DNA of 64,000 bases from Thuidium tamariscinum (GCA_947034885.2 OX344749.2:3983501-4047500), one strand, 5' to 3'. Shown: positions 12,301 to 25,902, counted from the stretch's first letter. The notes: generated from the letters alone by a model not told the origin. Translations and numbers: made by a program.

Positions 12301-15300
12301 ATAGACTGCACAAATTAAACCTTCCATCGAGTAATACAGAAAAAACATCATAACAGAGTTCAATCGTACTTTCAATTGACCTTCGACGTGAGCCTTGAAA
12401 AGCGACTTAGACACCACCTGCGGAAAGGGACAAAATTAGTTAAACTGCTGAGGGATTCGTAGCTGCAAACGATTTTTACTACAAACAAATAATGTTGACT
12501 TGTCAGGAATAGGAAAGTGTATTGGAAGTGTCCCCCAAAGTGCCATTAAATCATTCCCTTATTTAGATGTGATTGCTTAACTGTGATTGGTTGAGTGTTG
12601 ATTATTAGATTTCGGTTTTATGACCAAGCTATGTTCCGGACTGCCGGTTCAAAAGACCTAGGGGCTTCTGAAAACTCATGATTTTCAATTGCTAATACCA
12701 CAAGAACGTTTTTTCCTTAAAAAAGGTGCCTCCAACTTTGCTGAATTGCTTATTTTGACGGTTCTGAGTGTTTTCACCTTATGCCAAATATATGCAGGAT
12801 TAGATATCCATATATGGTTTTCAAGACTTAAATGCGCCGCATGGGATGACATGTCAGACTAAGATAATTCCAGCAGCGGTACAGTGTGTAAAGGTACCGC
12901 ATACAGGCCTTTGTAATCCAATGGGCCAATCTCAGGAGGTAAAGAGCCCTCATCAAGCCTCTCCACCATCTGCAATCAATACACAGAGCTGTTAAGATTT
13001 AAAATCATAGATTACCCGCAAGACACCAGAATTGACTTTGATACATGAGCAGAACCATGAAAGAGGACTTTGCACAAAAATATGTAGATACTAGCAAGAA
13101 TAGGTATTTCAATATTATTATCAAGCATCCAGGAGTAGAATTTTAACATTATTATTAAGAGGAAAGTTGGCTGCCAGGACAGGGATGAGGAAGGAAAGAA
13201 GGGCCACATAGGAAAAAGTGAAAGAGAAGCTACAAGGAATCCTACGAAAGGCAGAGAGATCACTTGCATCCAAGAGTGGCTCCTGCATACCTACATATTC
13301 CTAATCAATTTTTTTAATTAATAGTGTAGCATGTAGGATTCGTAAGTGCCTTATTGCCTGACATTGAATCTCAACGTCACTAAGTGATAATTGTAATGCA
13401 AAAAACAAGTGATAAAGCGTTTACCTGCATGAACATTACTGATTCGGATATGGAGAACAAAGTATTCAGAAATTCCCAACGACCCTCAATTCGCAAATCC
13501 ACTAGTTCACGACCATAGAGTTCGCTGCAACCATTTGTAGATCCCCGTACTTAGTTAGACTGAATCGTTTAAATATAGATATTTGCAAAGACTCTGGGCC
13601 CCAAAATCCTCTCATCTTCATTGTAAACTGCTACAGCACCCAAAAAGAACCAAGCAGCCGAAACTCCCAGTCTTTTTTAACCTGTGTTATTCTCTAAACG
13701 AGCTCGTCACTTGCAGTCCACATTGACAATTCTTGTCATTAGCACATAAACAATGGATTGAAGATTCGGAAGTGCATGTCTCAACATTGACTAAATCTTT
13801 CATGAATGATACCAAACAACCACAAGGCAAACACCTGATTTCTCGATTTGACAGCATCTTGGTCCCGTGCATTGCTCGCTTTATGTAGCCAAAGCGATCA
13901 GCCTTCACTAGATTTCCCATTTGCTTATCAAGCACCAATCCTCGGATGACCTGCGACAAGACCCGAATGTCATTGTACCATTGTATCGCAGTGTCTGCAA
14001 GACAAACACAGACTGATTGACCATGCGATACTTACTCTATAACGAGAAATTCGTAAGACGACCAGGAGCAAACCTAGCCTTCCGTAGCTTTAAGCACAAC
14101 AAAGATTAAGAAACCCCCGTAAAATAAGCTATGTTAAGAATATAAAGTCATTCCACCCAACAGATGCCGGTACGACGCATTCTAGGGGTATGGAATGCAT
14201 GCCCTCCATCTAATCCCGATACATACCAGCTCTGGGTCGAACTTGAGGCCATCAACGGGGTAGCCCATCGAACGAAGGTTGTTCATTCCGTACTCATAAG
14301 CCCTCCCTTCCCAGGCCTGTAGGTCCGTCATATATTCATCAGGTATAACACACCACAAACAGATGAGAGAGGTGAGCCAAACAAGAATTTAAAGAATTGT
14401 TGTAACCAGATATGATGGGGCTCCACATGCGGAGTTACTTACATGGACATTATAGTGAATGAGAGTGTAATCCATATCGTAACCAATAGTAGTGATAGAC
14501 CGTAAGCTTAGTGTGCGGCTGCAGAATATACCCCTCGAAGCAACACCATGAGGAAAGCGTCTCTGCAGTATCACATAAAACATTCTCAAACGCGATTATC
14601 CAAAAGATTCGAACAACTCTTGCACCACAAGGTAGAGACTTGAAAGTGGACCTGAACAAAATCGGCGTAATTTACTCTATCAAGAATCATTTAGCACTCC
14701 AACACAACCAGATACTGTGACATCTCTCAAACAGCCAGAGTCGCCATTAATGCTCTGCTCTGTATTATAATCGAATCAACTAGAATAATTACCGGAATCT
14801 TTAAATCATCAAGCAAAGCCTCCGCTTCCTTAGCTTCTGCTTTTGCAATTTCCTCTAGAGATTCATCCAATGATGCAGCAACTTCTTGTAAGTGAGAGTC
14901 GCCGTATTCAAAAGCTTCAGGCCTTACGTTCATGTCCCCTTTCGTGCTCTCTCCCAAATAGTCGATGTCAAATTTGCTGTCCTTGGAGCTCTCGATAACT
15001 CGAAACATATCAGCGGCAGGAATCAGTTGATCCCCTTCATTTTCTGGTAACATAGTATTCCATTTATTCCAGGCAGTCAAATCATCTCCGTGAGAGGGTC
15101 CGTTTCCTGTAATTATACAGGCCCTCTACGTTACAAAATAAGAATATGTTTTTCGAAGAAATTTCATCCGCTTTTCGTATAGATCACATTTTCATCCATT
15201 ACTTCCAAAGATGATACTTGTTTCAAATTCCAACTTTTTCCACAAATCTAGCGACAGTAAAATAAGTTTGGAGATTGTTCATCCCCAATTATGCACCAAG

Positions 15301-15926
15301 GCACTGCAATCGCTTCACATGTTGGAAATACTAAGTGATCGCGAACAGAAAACTATAATTATGTAGACACTCTCAAACCCTAATGCAGGTACAGTAGACA
15401 CCTCCCAAAGCCAGAGTGAAGGATAAAAATTGATCTCCAAACCAGTGTTTTCCGGCAGATGAATAGAGTTCTTACAAGAGTTGCCCAGCAAGAGATTTCA
15501 TGAAGGCTTTCACAAGGTTGCTCTAATGACAGTCGCGGTAGCACAAAATTATGAAAAAGAAAATTTAACACATTGTAACGCAAGTTATATCCAGAGAATT
15601 GCTTTACCGAAGAATGAAGAGTCAGGAGATTCGCGATCGGGGCCTTTGCTGCCGTCCCTATAAACTCCGCTGACACTAACCATGCCGTGGCAACTTCTTC
15701 CAACCAGACATCCACGTCGAGCACTAAGCATGAAGAGTCGAAAACCCTGCCCACGACCGACGCCAAAACCATTCGACACAGGCGAGGAATTCTCTTTGCC
15801 GCGGGGTTGGGCCCGGGTAATATGTGACTTCGGCATAACTGAGGACTGCGTAATGAGCGACTGTGCTTCATTCGCTTTCCCCCGCGTGAAACAGGGTCCG
15901 GGCCCCTTGTACAGAAACCGAGCCAT
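9355..15926 (-). CDS. HAD superfamily subfamily-IG 5'-nucleotidase (purine 5'-nucleotidase family)
   Basis: Exons in transcript order (complement): 15608-15926, 14793-15106, 14443-14562, 14227-14316, 13835-13950, 13425-13524, 12898-12969, 12370-12417, 12077-12154, 11845-11964, 11490-11595, 11095-11258, 10698-10832, 10271-10401, 9919-9981, 9481-9559 and 9355-9381, giving about 693 aa with agreeing phases. HAD motif I is DMDYT (about 240-244, both aspartates present), motif II is LLLITNSD (about 425-431), and motif IV is YVGDHIYTD (about 519-527). Family members remove phosphate from purine 5'-monophosphates such as IMP and GMP. The first 100 residues are basic and Ser/Arg-rich, which fits an organelle transit peptide; this is inferred. 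I chose the ATG at 15926 for its strong context (GCCATGG); the frame stays open to an ATG at 16172, adding 82 aa. The last exon (9355-9381, 8 codons) is the least certain; reading through would end 23 codons on. Confidence 0.92.
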
Positions 15927-17044
15927 GGCTGAGCTTGCCAAACGCTCCATCTGCGTCTTGGATAACTGTACAACTTTCAATCGTAAGTTATACAAGGCCT
16001 GGTTAGCTTGTAATCCTCTCGTGCAGCGCATCTCTCGTGCAAATCTCCCAATGCAAAATCGCGTCGCTGTCCTACTAAGCTCGAATTGACTGGTCGCATT
16101 CCCAGTCTTGAGCAACAACGTCCAAAACCGTTCCCTCACGTTCGTGATGAGAACCGGCGCATGAAAATGCATCGAATGAGCATAGCGAAGAGGTTTCCCT
16201 CCTCCAAACTCCCCACCGGCTCTCTACGCCGATTGCACTACCACTTCCCAAAATGAACACCCTCCCTCACACCCCGACCCTCCCAAACCATGCCTACTGT
16301 ACCTACCCTGCTATGCAGAATTTTTTCTCGAGAATCCTCTACCAAATTCCTCTTCCTAAATCTCCAACGCTCCTGAAATTCAACCAAAAATAACAACTCA
16401 AAGACCAATGCAAACCTCCACAACAACAGCAACACAATAAAACTCCTGAAAATCAAAGTCGTTCCAATCGCAGCCCTAAAATGGCGTCTCTTACAACAAC
16501 TACACATCCGGAAAGAAACGCCGCAAACTTCAAAAATAGAAGAGCGTCGGGAGGTGGCAGCAGGACACCTCAATCCCAGCACTGCAGGGAATGAAAATTC
16601 TCCGTAGTTCACGCACTTAGGATGGAATTACGAATGCAAGCGAGCTTCTACGAGGAAATTTCCAAGCACAGCAGCAAGGGATCGGTGCAGCTCATGCGAG
16701 TTTCCGGTGGGATCAATGTGTGGCCGAGACGATTACCTGACGGAGGCACGGCGGCGGGATGCTGCTGCCTCAGTCAGAGCGGCTTTCGCAGCATAGAAAT
16801 AGCATCTTCTCGAAGGGAAGCTTTCGGCGATGGTGATGAGTGGCTTCGCGGATTTCGGGATTCGCTTGCTCTTGGTCTTGACGGATTGTTGGGTGTCTGC
16901 GAAAACACAGTTAACACGCGCGCAAACACACAAACTGGCAGAGAGAGGAAAGGGACAGAAAAGAGAGTGGGACGGGTCCCGCCCTCCCGCGGGCCAGGGA
17001 TATTTTGTGCCGCGTAAATTTTGTATTTCTTCACCTCCCCTAGC
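15927..17044. other. GC-rich upstream region of the nucleotidase gene
   Basis: This region is clearly more GC-rich than the sequence beyond 17045 and probably holds the promoter and leader of the minus-strand nucleotidase gene. Overlapping frames of 60-130 codons occur on both strands, as expected for GC-rich DNA. None shows a recognisable domain. One stretch (16737-16896) has good splice borders on the minus strand and is listed separately. Confidence 0.5.
16737..16896 (-). other. Candidate leader exon upstream of the nucleotidase gene
   Basis: On the minus strand this 160-base block is preceded by TTTTCGCAG and followed by GTAATCG, so both borders are good splice sites. One frame through it is fully open and encodes a basic, Ala/Ser/Arg-rich peptide including KTKSKRIPKSAK. 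It could be a 5' UTR exon or an alternative first coding exon of the downstream nucleotidase gene. Nothing proves it is transcribed. Confidence 0.3.
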
Positions 17045-17322
17045 TAAGGTAGGTACACCCGAAATGCCACCTGACCTTAAAGCGCCCTGTACAACGCGCA
17101 TACATTTTCAAAATCAGTCATGTACCTAGACTGTAGATGGCACTTTCAGAAACACACTTTGACTATTAATAACTTTTGCATACGGTATCCAAATCCACTG
17201 TTCTTTGGTGCGTTGGAACGTGCTTTCACTCACCAATAAGATTGTAAAAAAAATCTGAACAACATAATAACAGGAACTAGGTACAATATGAAAAACTGGC
17301 GCTTTTGGGTGTACCTACCTTA
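17045..17322. mobile_element. TA-flanked MITE, family A (copy 1)
   Basis: The ends are inverted repeats: AGGTAGGTACACCC at the left and its complement at the right, each flanked by TA. That is the layout of Tc1/mariner-type non-autonomous elements. Length is 278 bp including both TAs, identical to the copy at 54833-55110, which lies in the opposite orientation. There is no coding capacity. Confidence 0.85.
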
Positions 17323-17389
17323 ATTGGGGACCCACGGTTGTTACTATGTGAGAAAGTGTGAGCCTATGAGTCTAGAATTTTATACACTT

Positions 17390-17494
17390 AAGGGGTGGTT
17401 TATATTGGGCCTGGGGTTGGATGGAAGGTTGACCAAATTGGCCTTCAATCCGGCCCCAATTTTCCCATCCGGCCCCAATTAATATAAATCCCTT
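17390..17494. repeat. Small inverted-repeat element
   Basis: The left end reads AAGGGGTGGTTTATATTGGG and the right end is close to its complement (17471-17494), enclosing about 60 bp rich in GGCC. This looks like a tiny MITE or foldback relic. No clear target duplication is visible. Confidence 0.45.
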
Positions 17495-20400
17495 GGGCCG
17501 GATTCTAGGGCCCAATTTCTAATTCATGTGCTCTTGGATTTTTTCAATGCTCAATAAAATCAATTAACAAATTTTTAAAAAAACTTTAAAATATCCATGT
17601 TTATCTTTTCTCTTCCTCTAATCTTTATTAAAATATATATATATATATATTTGTTTTTGTTTCTCTATTTTCTTCCTATTTATTTTACTTCAAAAATAAA
17701 AATATTGTTTTTCTACAAATTTTTTACCTTACAAATTAGTGGGAGGTACTACAAATCTAATGAGACCATTCAAAGATGTACAAGATGGACTATCAAGGAA
17801 AAAAAACTCATTGAAATTTCATACAATCTAGCACTAGAATGGCCATAGAAAGAGGTTTCAAATGTTTAGAAGGAAAATGGAGGATTTGATCTACTACTAA
17901 TTTACAAAATTGATTTACGCCAAAATATAAAATGACTTGGGTTAAATGCCCATTTCAACTTTATTCTTCTTACAATTTTCTAAAAATTGTTTGAAGGAAC
18001 TCAACTTCCTTGAAAAGTCAATAAGATCTTAAATGGTAGCTTGAAAAGTAGACTACTATATTTTGCTAAAACTATTTTGAAACATAGAAATATAATACAA
18101 TATCCAAATTTGCGTTCTTTGGTCTATAGGAAATTCCTTTCAAATCCCATCAATGAAATAGAGAAATATGAACTATTTTTAATGGTATCTTTTAGCAAGT
18201 AAACAATTAAATTTATTCAAATAGTTAAACAAAATAAAAACATTTTTAATTTAACCATTTGAAATTAATTAATTAAAAAAAATATTATATTATTATTATA
18301 TTATTATTAAAATAATAATTTGAACTAAAGTCATTTATAATTATTTGAATTAAAATTCATATTCCTTCACTAATCCACCAAATAGAACCAATGATGCATC
18401 ACAATCGGCATGTATGCATAGGAACTAAGCAAAATATGTATGTATGTTTTGATACTGACTGCAAAAACAAAAAGTTGCTTCAACATAGACAAGCAAGAAA
18501 AACAATAGATAAAAATATAAAACACAAGAAAAACAATAGATAACAATTTTATCTATTGGAATCAATAACATTAAACGTTTGAGATATTAGCAATTTAATG
18601 TTATTCATCAATATTTATGTCCATTTGTTTTTTAATACATGAGACAATACAAAGACAAATATTACAATTGCTTTAGTCTTAGGACAATCCTACGGAGGCT
18701 TGGTGAATGAAGGTGCCAAATAAGGAATTTTTGAGATTTGGCATCCCCTATTTACGAGCATATTTTAAAAAAACAAACTATAGTCCTATAATGAGATTCA
18801 AGTGATCAAAAGTCTATTCATAGCTATTATTTTAATATTTTGAAGAGAATCTTTAGCATTTTTGAAGCAAATCTTTTCAATACATAGGGTCAAAAAGACT
18901 ATTAAACAATTTAGCGAGCCATGACAAGGAGTCACTATTAGTAGCCTATGCCATCACTACCTTTCAAAATGGCTAGGCAAGTCATATTGTACTTGGTATG
19001 TGTATCATTAGCCACTATTTCAAGCATGGCCACACCCATTGTCCAAGTCAAGGCTATTAGCAAGCCTATGTAGGGTTTCTCTTATTATAGAATTTTAAAA
19101 GTGTGCATACAATTTAATTAGAGAGTGAAATTATCTTTTAGATTGAATAGTTTATATTTCCATTTATATTGAGCAAGTACTATAGATTATTGTTCATATA
19201 TAAAAGATGGACGATGGTTAGACATGTCTTGAATCCCTAAAAGTCCAAGGAATTTGGACAAAACACAAATTTGTTATAAAATATACGCTCTATAACTTTT
19301 TTGAAGTTAGCTTTAAAGAAGATAGTGTAAAGCACAAAAAGTAGAAAGTATCCATACCGTCAAAATTATAAAATTAATTTTAGATTCTCTTCAAATGAAT
19401 TTTGAAGATATAACTTTAAAAATTCACCAAAAATAAAATTTCTATCTATAGGATTTGAAAATTCTTTTGAGTAGTCAAAATTTTGGTTTCTATTGATTTG
19501 TAAAAAATTGCAAAATATTTACTAATGATAGCATCAACACTATGTGCAAAAAATAAGTTTATCAACACTAGGCAATTCTAAACACTTTGTGTTGTTTCTC
19601 TTGTAATTTTTGTTTGATTGTACAAATCTTAGTTTTGAATTTAAAAGTTGAAAGACAACCCAATCTTTTCAAAATTTGAAAAAATATTTTTTTTGCTCGA
19701 AAATTCTACCCAAAGTCGCGAAGTGACCAAAAAATGGTTGCTTGAGCACTTAAGGGTTAATTAGATCTTATAGTCTTATAGTCTTATAGAAGATATAGAA
19801 TAAGTATAATTATAGAAAATTATAGTGTAACTAAAATAGCAAAGAATTTATGCTCAAGAAAGGTTATAAAAATTTTCTTCTATTTTGATCATTTCTCATT
19901 CAGTTAGCCACCTCCTGTATGAAGTAGAGATCATTGGTCTAATTGCCACCCCAAATCCCAAATTATCAAAAATCCTTCAAATGAGAGACTTTCATCTACA
20001 CCTTCTCTATACCCTACGAGAGCATTCATATAATGAATTGGTTCCCAAAAACCTTGCCAGAGTTTCAAACCAACCCTTTCATTTTGGACACCATAGAGTT
20101 GTATTAGGGGTAGTCACGGCTTCTTTCAGCAACCAGATTTCGTAGAAGAACAAGGGAAAACAGGGCCCAATCGAGAGTCGATCAACGCAAAGGAGTTGTG
20201 ACACCCTTCTCTAATGCAGTGCAGCATGAAGAATCGAAATTCTGCAAATGTAGTTACGGGTGTTTACTTCATTGGTGAGATTGACAACTTCGACAGTGCG
20301 ATCGGTAGCTTCTGGAGTAGAAGATCGAAGTTGGGGTAACAACTTCGCTCACAAATGATTTTGCACACTTGTTATTCACCTCTGAAGCAGAATAACAAAA

Positions 20401-20900
20401 GTTGTGAAGCCTTTGCAGAACAAGAATATTCGTTACTAAGGGCTGTGCGAACAACCAACCGTCTAGTGCCACGATGTGATTTTCGTGCGAAGTTCAGCAC
20501 AACGAAGAAGGTGTGACGACCCCTATTGCATCATGACAAAAGAAATCCATACTTGGCAAGAAATTTTAATAAAAAGTCTTTGTTTTTTTGCCAAAATTGT
20601 TCTATTTGTTTCTTAGATATGGATGAAATTGGCAATTTTGGATGGAAATCTGTATGACTAACTTCAGTTCACTTCCAATTTGAAAAGAGTTTCTTTCAAT
20701 CCAAACAGTGGATGAATGTAGAAATTCAGTAGTTCAACTAATTTGCCATCTTGGCACTGGCTTCCTGATCCAAACTGCTGGGCTGCTCGATGTTTGTATT
20801 CAACTTCCTGACTTCTACTGGTTATTAGGGTTTGGTTTCCAACCCCTAATGCGGCCAAAGCCTGCTTCGTCGTCACTGCCAATCGCGATATTGCAGATTT
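17495..20900. other. AT-rich intergenic DNA
   Basis: This stretch is long and AT-rich with simple-sequence patches (ATATAT near 17631-17651, ATT repeats near 18280-18310) and no convincing reading frame. Bases 20130-20540 are less AT-rich but have no recognisable product. The promoter of the SURF6 gene probably begins near 20800. Confidence 0.5.
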
Positions 20901-20918
20901 GTTGTCGATTCAGGGACC

Positions 20919-20935
20919 TAAGGGTTTAGGGTTTG
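20919..20935 (+). promoter_or_regulatory. Telo-box cluster upstream of SURF6
   Basis: TAAGGGTTTAGGGTTTG lies about 54 bases before the SURF6 ATG, with a further TAGGGTTTGG near 20828 and more units in the introns near 21309 and 21350. The same motif class sits before the CEBPZ-like gene. Confidence 0.6.
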
Positions 20936-20988
20936 AGGAGCGCCCTGGTTCTTGTCTGCGCTGGTGTTGAGAATTGATCCACTGCTCT

Positions 20989-23900
20989 ATGGCGACCGCC
21001 ATGGACGTCACGCAGGATTTGGACTTGAAAGATGATATTCACTTGCACGCTCTCTGTGAGTTTCCTTCTCCTTCTTTTCCTCTCCCGCTCTGTTTCTTTT
21101 TTCCCTGTTATCCCTCTTGCCATCTTTTGTTGGTTCTGAGTCCATGTGCATGTTTGGATGACTGCTACGTTGTTTTCTGAGAGTGGTCGTTGTTGCTTGT
21201 GGCAGTCTTTGACCGGCTGGTGGAGATGATTCCTGCCAACATCTATGTCGCCAAGGACAACCCTACTGATCAATGGGTAAGTTCGGGTGCAGTAAAACGT
21301 TGCCAGTTTAGGGTTAGAAAGAATTTGAGTTTTCGAGAGAGAAAATCAGGGTTTAGGTTCTTACTTTGTTTGAATTTTGGTCGCTGTTCGTGATAGTTTG
21401 CTGAATTCGAATTGGCGGTGGGTTAGGTACATGGCTTGAGTAAGAAAGCACGGGCTGAATCCAAGAGAAAGACGAAATTGAATTTGAAGAAAGCCAAACG
21501 AGCTCGAGTAAGTGTGTATTTTTCTCTGGTCGTGCCGATGAGATATCGTACGTTTTGCTAGTGTTGGCTTTTGTGCTGATTGAATGTTTCCGGGGAGCCT
21601 TTCTATGGCTAGTGAAAGTTCTGTAATCAACGCTGAAAGTGGCAGTTTTAAGCTAACCACTCCTAAGAGCGACACTTCAAACGCTGAGCATAGTTGCTTG
21701 TCTCTGAAACTCCAAATCGAAGCGGATTCTGACGTACCATACGATGCATTATTGGGAGACCATATGCAAGAGTTGCAAGGTTTCAAATTTTTCTTAGTAG
21801 ATGACTTTAATTGCAACACGAGGTCTGATGTTGAGGTGTATTCTAATGACCGATGTGCAAAACTTTGGGGGTGTCGCAACTGATTTTTGTTTTCTTTCAA
21901 TGAAGCACCTCTGGATATTGAGAATAATCGTCATTTGTAATAGCTGGATCCAGAGAGCGCTAGAACTACTTTGGAGGTTATTCAGCAACAAGACAAGACG
22001 AAGGACATTCCATCCGAAGCTGCAGGTCTGCATTGTCTCTTATGTACAGTGTAGTTGGATATACTGCTGTGCGTTATAGGTTTACCATGTGCTTAATGGA
22101 AACCGCTGTACGTCTATCCTTGGCAAAGCTTGAAATGTAACCTGTTGTGGCAGGTGTTGAATCGGAGAAGCCAAGGACAGTAACATACGAAGAGTTGCGC
22201 GACAGGTTGCACAAGAGAATCGAAATGCTTCGTGCCAAGCGACACGCTGATCAAGCTGCCAGCACTGCCAAAGTTGCCAAAGAGTGGCAAAACCAAAAGA
22301 AGAACGATTCTTTGAAGAGGAATCGGAAAAGCAAAGCTGTTGATCCAGAAGCTGGAGATGGTGACGTTGCAGGACCTTCATCTAAGCGACCTAAGCTTGA
22401 GGCCAAAGACGTAAGGGGCTCCTCAATCTATTTGCTGTATCTAGGCTGGTGTGTAACATTTTCCAGTTTCATTCGACCCATGGGTACATGGTGCGCCTTT
22501 TTTGAACTGAAGATCTTCTGCCCTTTTTGAAATTTTGCTACTGATGTGCGATGATTGAGTTGTGTAATACAAGTTTCTTGCTGTTATCGTGTTTATCAGC
22601 AAAATTTTCTGAGACGTCTTGATTGGGGTATACTAAATCTCGTTGAACTGGGATGATGATGCAGTCGCCTGCTGATGTTGAAGAAGAGTTGGAATTCAGT
22701 CGAGTCAAGATGGGCATCGGAGCTTCTCCTGGAAATATAAAGAAGAAGAAACCATCGAAAGAAAAACTTCTTGCTCAGGTTCTCACATTTTTGGTTAAAG
22801 TTGTCGTGCAACAAATTGACCAGTATATAAATGCGACAGTATTATTGAAATCATGATTAAGCTAGTGCATATTTATTACGGGATTTTGATATTGGGGACT
22901 TCGTCACAGGCGCTTTTAATTTAAGTGCTATATCTTCTAACATTGTTTTTTGACTTCTGTAGGCAACAGCTTTGCAAAATGACATGCATGATCCAGAGAA
23001 GGGACAGGTAGTAAACTGCTTGTTTTTTTAATTGCTGTTTTTGTTTCTGTAAAATAGCTTTCTCTGGCCTGGATATATGATTCTATGAACAATCTCATGC
23101 ATCTTTGTTGACTTTTTTTGTGCGAAGCTTTCTCTGAATGTTGTGGAATTGTTCAGGAGGTTGCATCAAAGCATGCATGGAGTGCTGCCGTGAGTAGAGC
23201 TGCTGGCGAGAAGGTGATTCTTAGTGCAGTGAAACATTGTTGAATTTTTTAGTTTACTCTCGTGTGTGTGTAACGTGAAGAGAAGTATTGATCAGCAGCT
23301 GACTTTTCTATTGATTTGTGCAGGTCCTAGATAACCCAAAGCTTTTGAAGAAGAGCATTAAGAGAGATGAAGGGTTGAGAAATAAGAGTAGCAAGAAATG
23401 GTAAGGTTTGATTGTTTTAATTGCATTGTTGCTGCAGTGTATTGTCTATTTTTGTGTCCTTAGTTAAATCCGTTCCTCGATGTGACAGGCAAGAAAGAAA
23501 AGAGATGGAGAAGAAAGGGCAACAAGCGAAGCAGCAGACCCGTAAGGATCATATACAGCAGCGAGCAACTGAGAAGAAGGAACGATCCATTGCTAAGGTC
23601 AGTGAGTTTGGTATTTTACACCTCGTCCTGTAAGTTTGGCAACTGCAGTTGTAGTGTACTGGCGTGAACTCAAACTTTCTCCAAATCAAGCGAAAGAGAG
23701 AAGACCGGTTGTGTAAGGAGAAATCTGATTGTTAAACCAAGCTAAAATAAGAAGTCCACTTTAGAAGCTAATAGTCAATTACAATAACTTTTAAAATAAT
23801 GATTTCCTTTGTTCAGAAGTGTTGGGTACGATTCCTTCTTTGTATTGCTACAATTTGTTACTTTCTTGTAGATATGGAAGCAGTCACAGGGGGTAATTTG

Positions 23901-24003
23901 ACCTCTGACTTTGAATGCTGTTTGGTACTTTGTGGTGCAGAGGGAGAAGAAGTTGGCAAGGCCTGGGTTTGAAGGTCGAAAGCAGGGGTTTATCAACAAA
24001 TGA
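20989..24003 (+). CDS. SURF6: SURF6/Rrp14 nucleolar ribosome-biogenesis protein
   Basis: Joined exons: 20989-21055, 21206-21276, 21427-21507, 21944-22025, 22154-22410, 22665-22778, 22963-23007, 23157-23213, 23324-23400, 23489-23597 and 23941-24003. All are GT-AG and in phase, giving 340 aa. SURF6/Rrp14 proteins bind RNA in the nucleolus and act in both small- and large-subunit rRNA processing. The N-terminal motif LFFDRLVEMIPANIY (about 22-36) is the Rrp14 N-terminal signature. The VTYEELRDRLHKRIEMLR block (about 108-125), the region EELEFSRVKMG and the basic C-terminus ending GRKQGFINK form the SURF6 domain. The middle and tail are long charged helices, as expected for the family, and the length is typical. 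The start ATG follows a telo-box. A second ATG four codons on gives nearly the same protein. Confidence 0.93.
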
Positions 24004-25019
24004 GATTAGGTTCTAGAGTTTGTCGCCTTGATCAGCTGGTTTTAAATACAAATCAGGAGTGATATCCCGATATCGCTCGTGAATCGCAGGTAAACACAAC
24101 CGCAATCCTCTCTGGCTCTTAGGCCAGTGCAACATTCAAGTTCCTGGCATACCTATTGGGGTTCTACTTTCACAGGAACAATCCATGCCTGCACACATCA
24201 ATTAGTATTTTTAAACGCATAGCGACAGGTTGCGTCCAAATGACTTGCAGCTGACACGAGAACTTGATACTTGCCGATTGGATCATCAGGGTGGTTGACA
24301 AAAAGAGCAGCACTTTGGGCTTTATATGTACTATAGGACAATTTTGTATTTGAGTACAGATTGAGGTGATCACAATTGAAGTGCCAGTATCAAGCTTTTT
24401 GACTGTATCCTGTTTGAGCTTAGTGGTATGTTGTACGTCTTCAGCTTGCCAAAGAAAGTATCTCTTAGCCCTTCACTTTTTGCAACTTTTGTGGCAGATG
24501 CAAGGTTCACATGAGTGATTTGATGATTTGATGATTTTATTAATGATTTAATGACGTAGGATCACATATGTAGGATACAATTATTTGATTTGAAATTGAT
24601 CTGAAAATCCGTGAATTTTTTTTTCAATAAATGAATCCTCAAACATGAAAAGTTTCCTCATCTCACATTGCTTGTTTTGCTTTTGAGAATAAAAAGTGTA
24701 AGTTGGATATAGCTTCATAACCATTGATCCAAAGTTTGGGAAATTGCTCTTGCCATTCAAGACAATCCTTATGTACATCTACTTCTAAAATTAGGTTGCA
24801 ATTGCTTATCGATGATTGATAAAAGCCTTGAAGAACTCTCAAAAATGATGTAGATACCTTTTTTAGTAAAAGTATAAAAGCTTTCAATAGCTAATCCTAG
24901 AGTGATTGGAATCATGTCAAGAATTGACAATTGGGGGAAAATCATTATGTAGTATTTGGAAGAATATTTTGGGATTGTGATAAAAACAAAAGTTGTAAAT
25001 TTTGGATTTTAGATTCCAT

Positions 25020-25460
25020 CTGTATAGTTAGATTCTCACTAATTTTTTTTATAAATTCTGAAAGAAAAATTTCAAAATCCCTTCAGAATTCAATTACAAG
25101 TAAAATATTATCATTTTTCAAGTAAAACTTGTTGGAGTGGGTTTGAAATGAGGTTCTCTTGATGTAGCAATTTTTTGAAATATTTTTGTTCTTTAATCCT
25201 ATGACCTCATTTTTGCAAATTTGGTTTTGAACAATAGTCGATGCAAGTCAACCACTTAACATACTTCCACATTTGTAATTTTAGAAAATTATGTATTCTA
25301 ATAATACCAAACCCAACCCTTGGATAGAACAAAAACTTCATAAAGAATTTCTAAAAATTAGGATGGTTTCCATCTAAGCAATAATGTGACAGAAAAGTAA
25401 TTTTGAATGTGTTCATTGTTTAGAAATTGGACATTGGTGCACTCGAGAGTTAACCTTCAA
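25020..25460 (-). repeat. Interspersed repeat S, copy 1 (reverse)
   Basis: On the minus strand it shares with 26860-27340 and 56690-57080 a common order of blocks: a CAATTTCTARACAATG block, a TTTATGAAGTTGT block, a GGATTTGGTGT block, a GTCAAGTGGTTGA block, and a GCAAAAATGAGGTTA block. It is noncoding and diverged. Confidence 0.6.
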
Positions 25461-25902
25461 TAGTGCCGATAATAGAATTTTAAGCCCTCAAATGAATTTA
25501 ACTACAAATACCAAAACATGCTTGAATTTTTGGACCAACCCTTGAATTCTTGGACCAATTGGTTGGTTAGGCAACTAAGGGTCAATGCAGGCAACCCTTG
25601 AATGGCTTAGCTTAAAGTATGTTTGCACTTTAGTTTTCCGAAATTTTGTACAAGAAATGAGAAGCTACTAAACCAATAGGGTGATCATTTAATGGGGCTA
25701 TATGTTTGTACTGAATATTAATATTTGCAAACATTTTCATGCCAAGATTGCATTTGGTGCATGTTAAAAGACAACCTCCAAAACCAACCATTCCGTGGGG
25801 GAATGCCAGAATTGATAATGATGTCCATGCCACTGTTTGGTTGGGTTCCGGCTGCACATGTTTGACCCCTAAATGCCCCAAGGCCTTTTTTGAGCTTCTT
25901 AG

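Noticed and set aside
15380-15973. 197-codon minus-strand frame overlapping the nucleotidase first exon
   Set aside because: It is in a different frame from the exon that splices correctly to the conserved HAD body.
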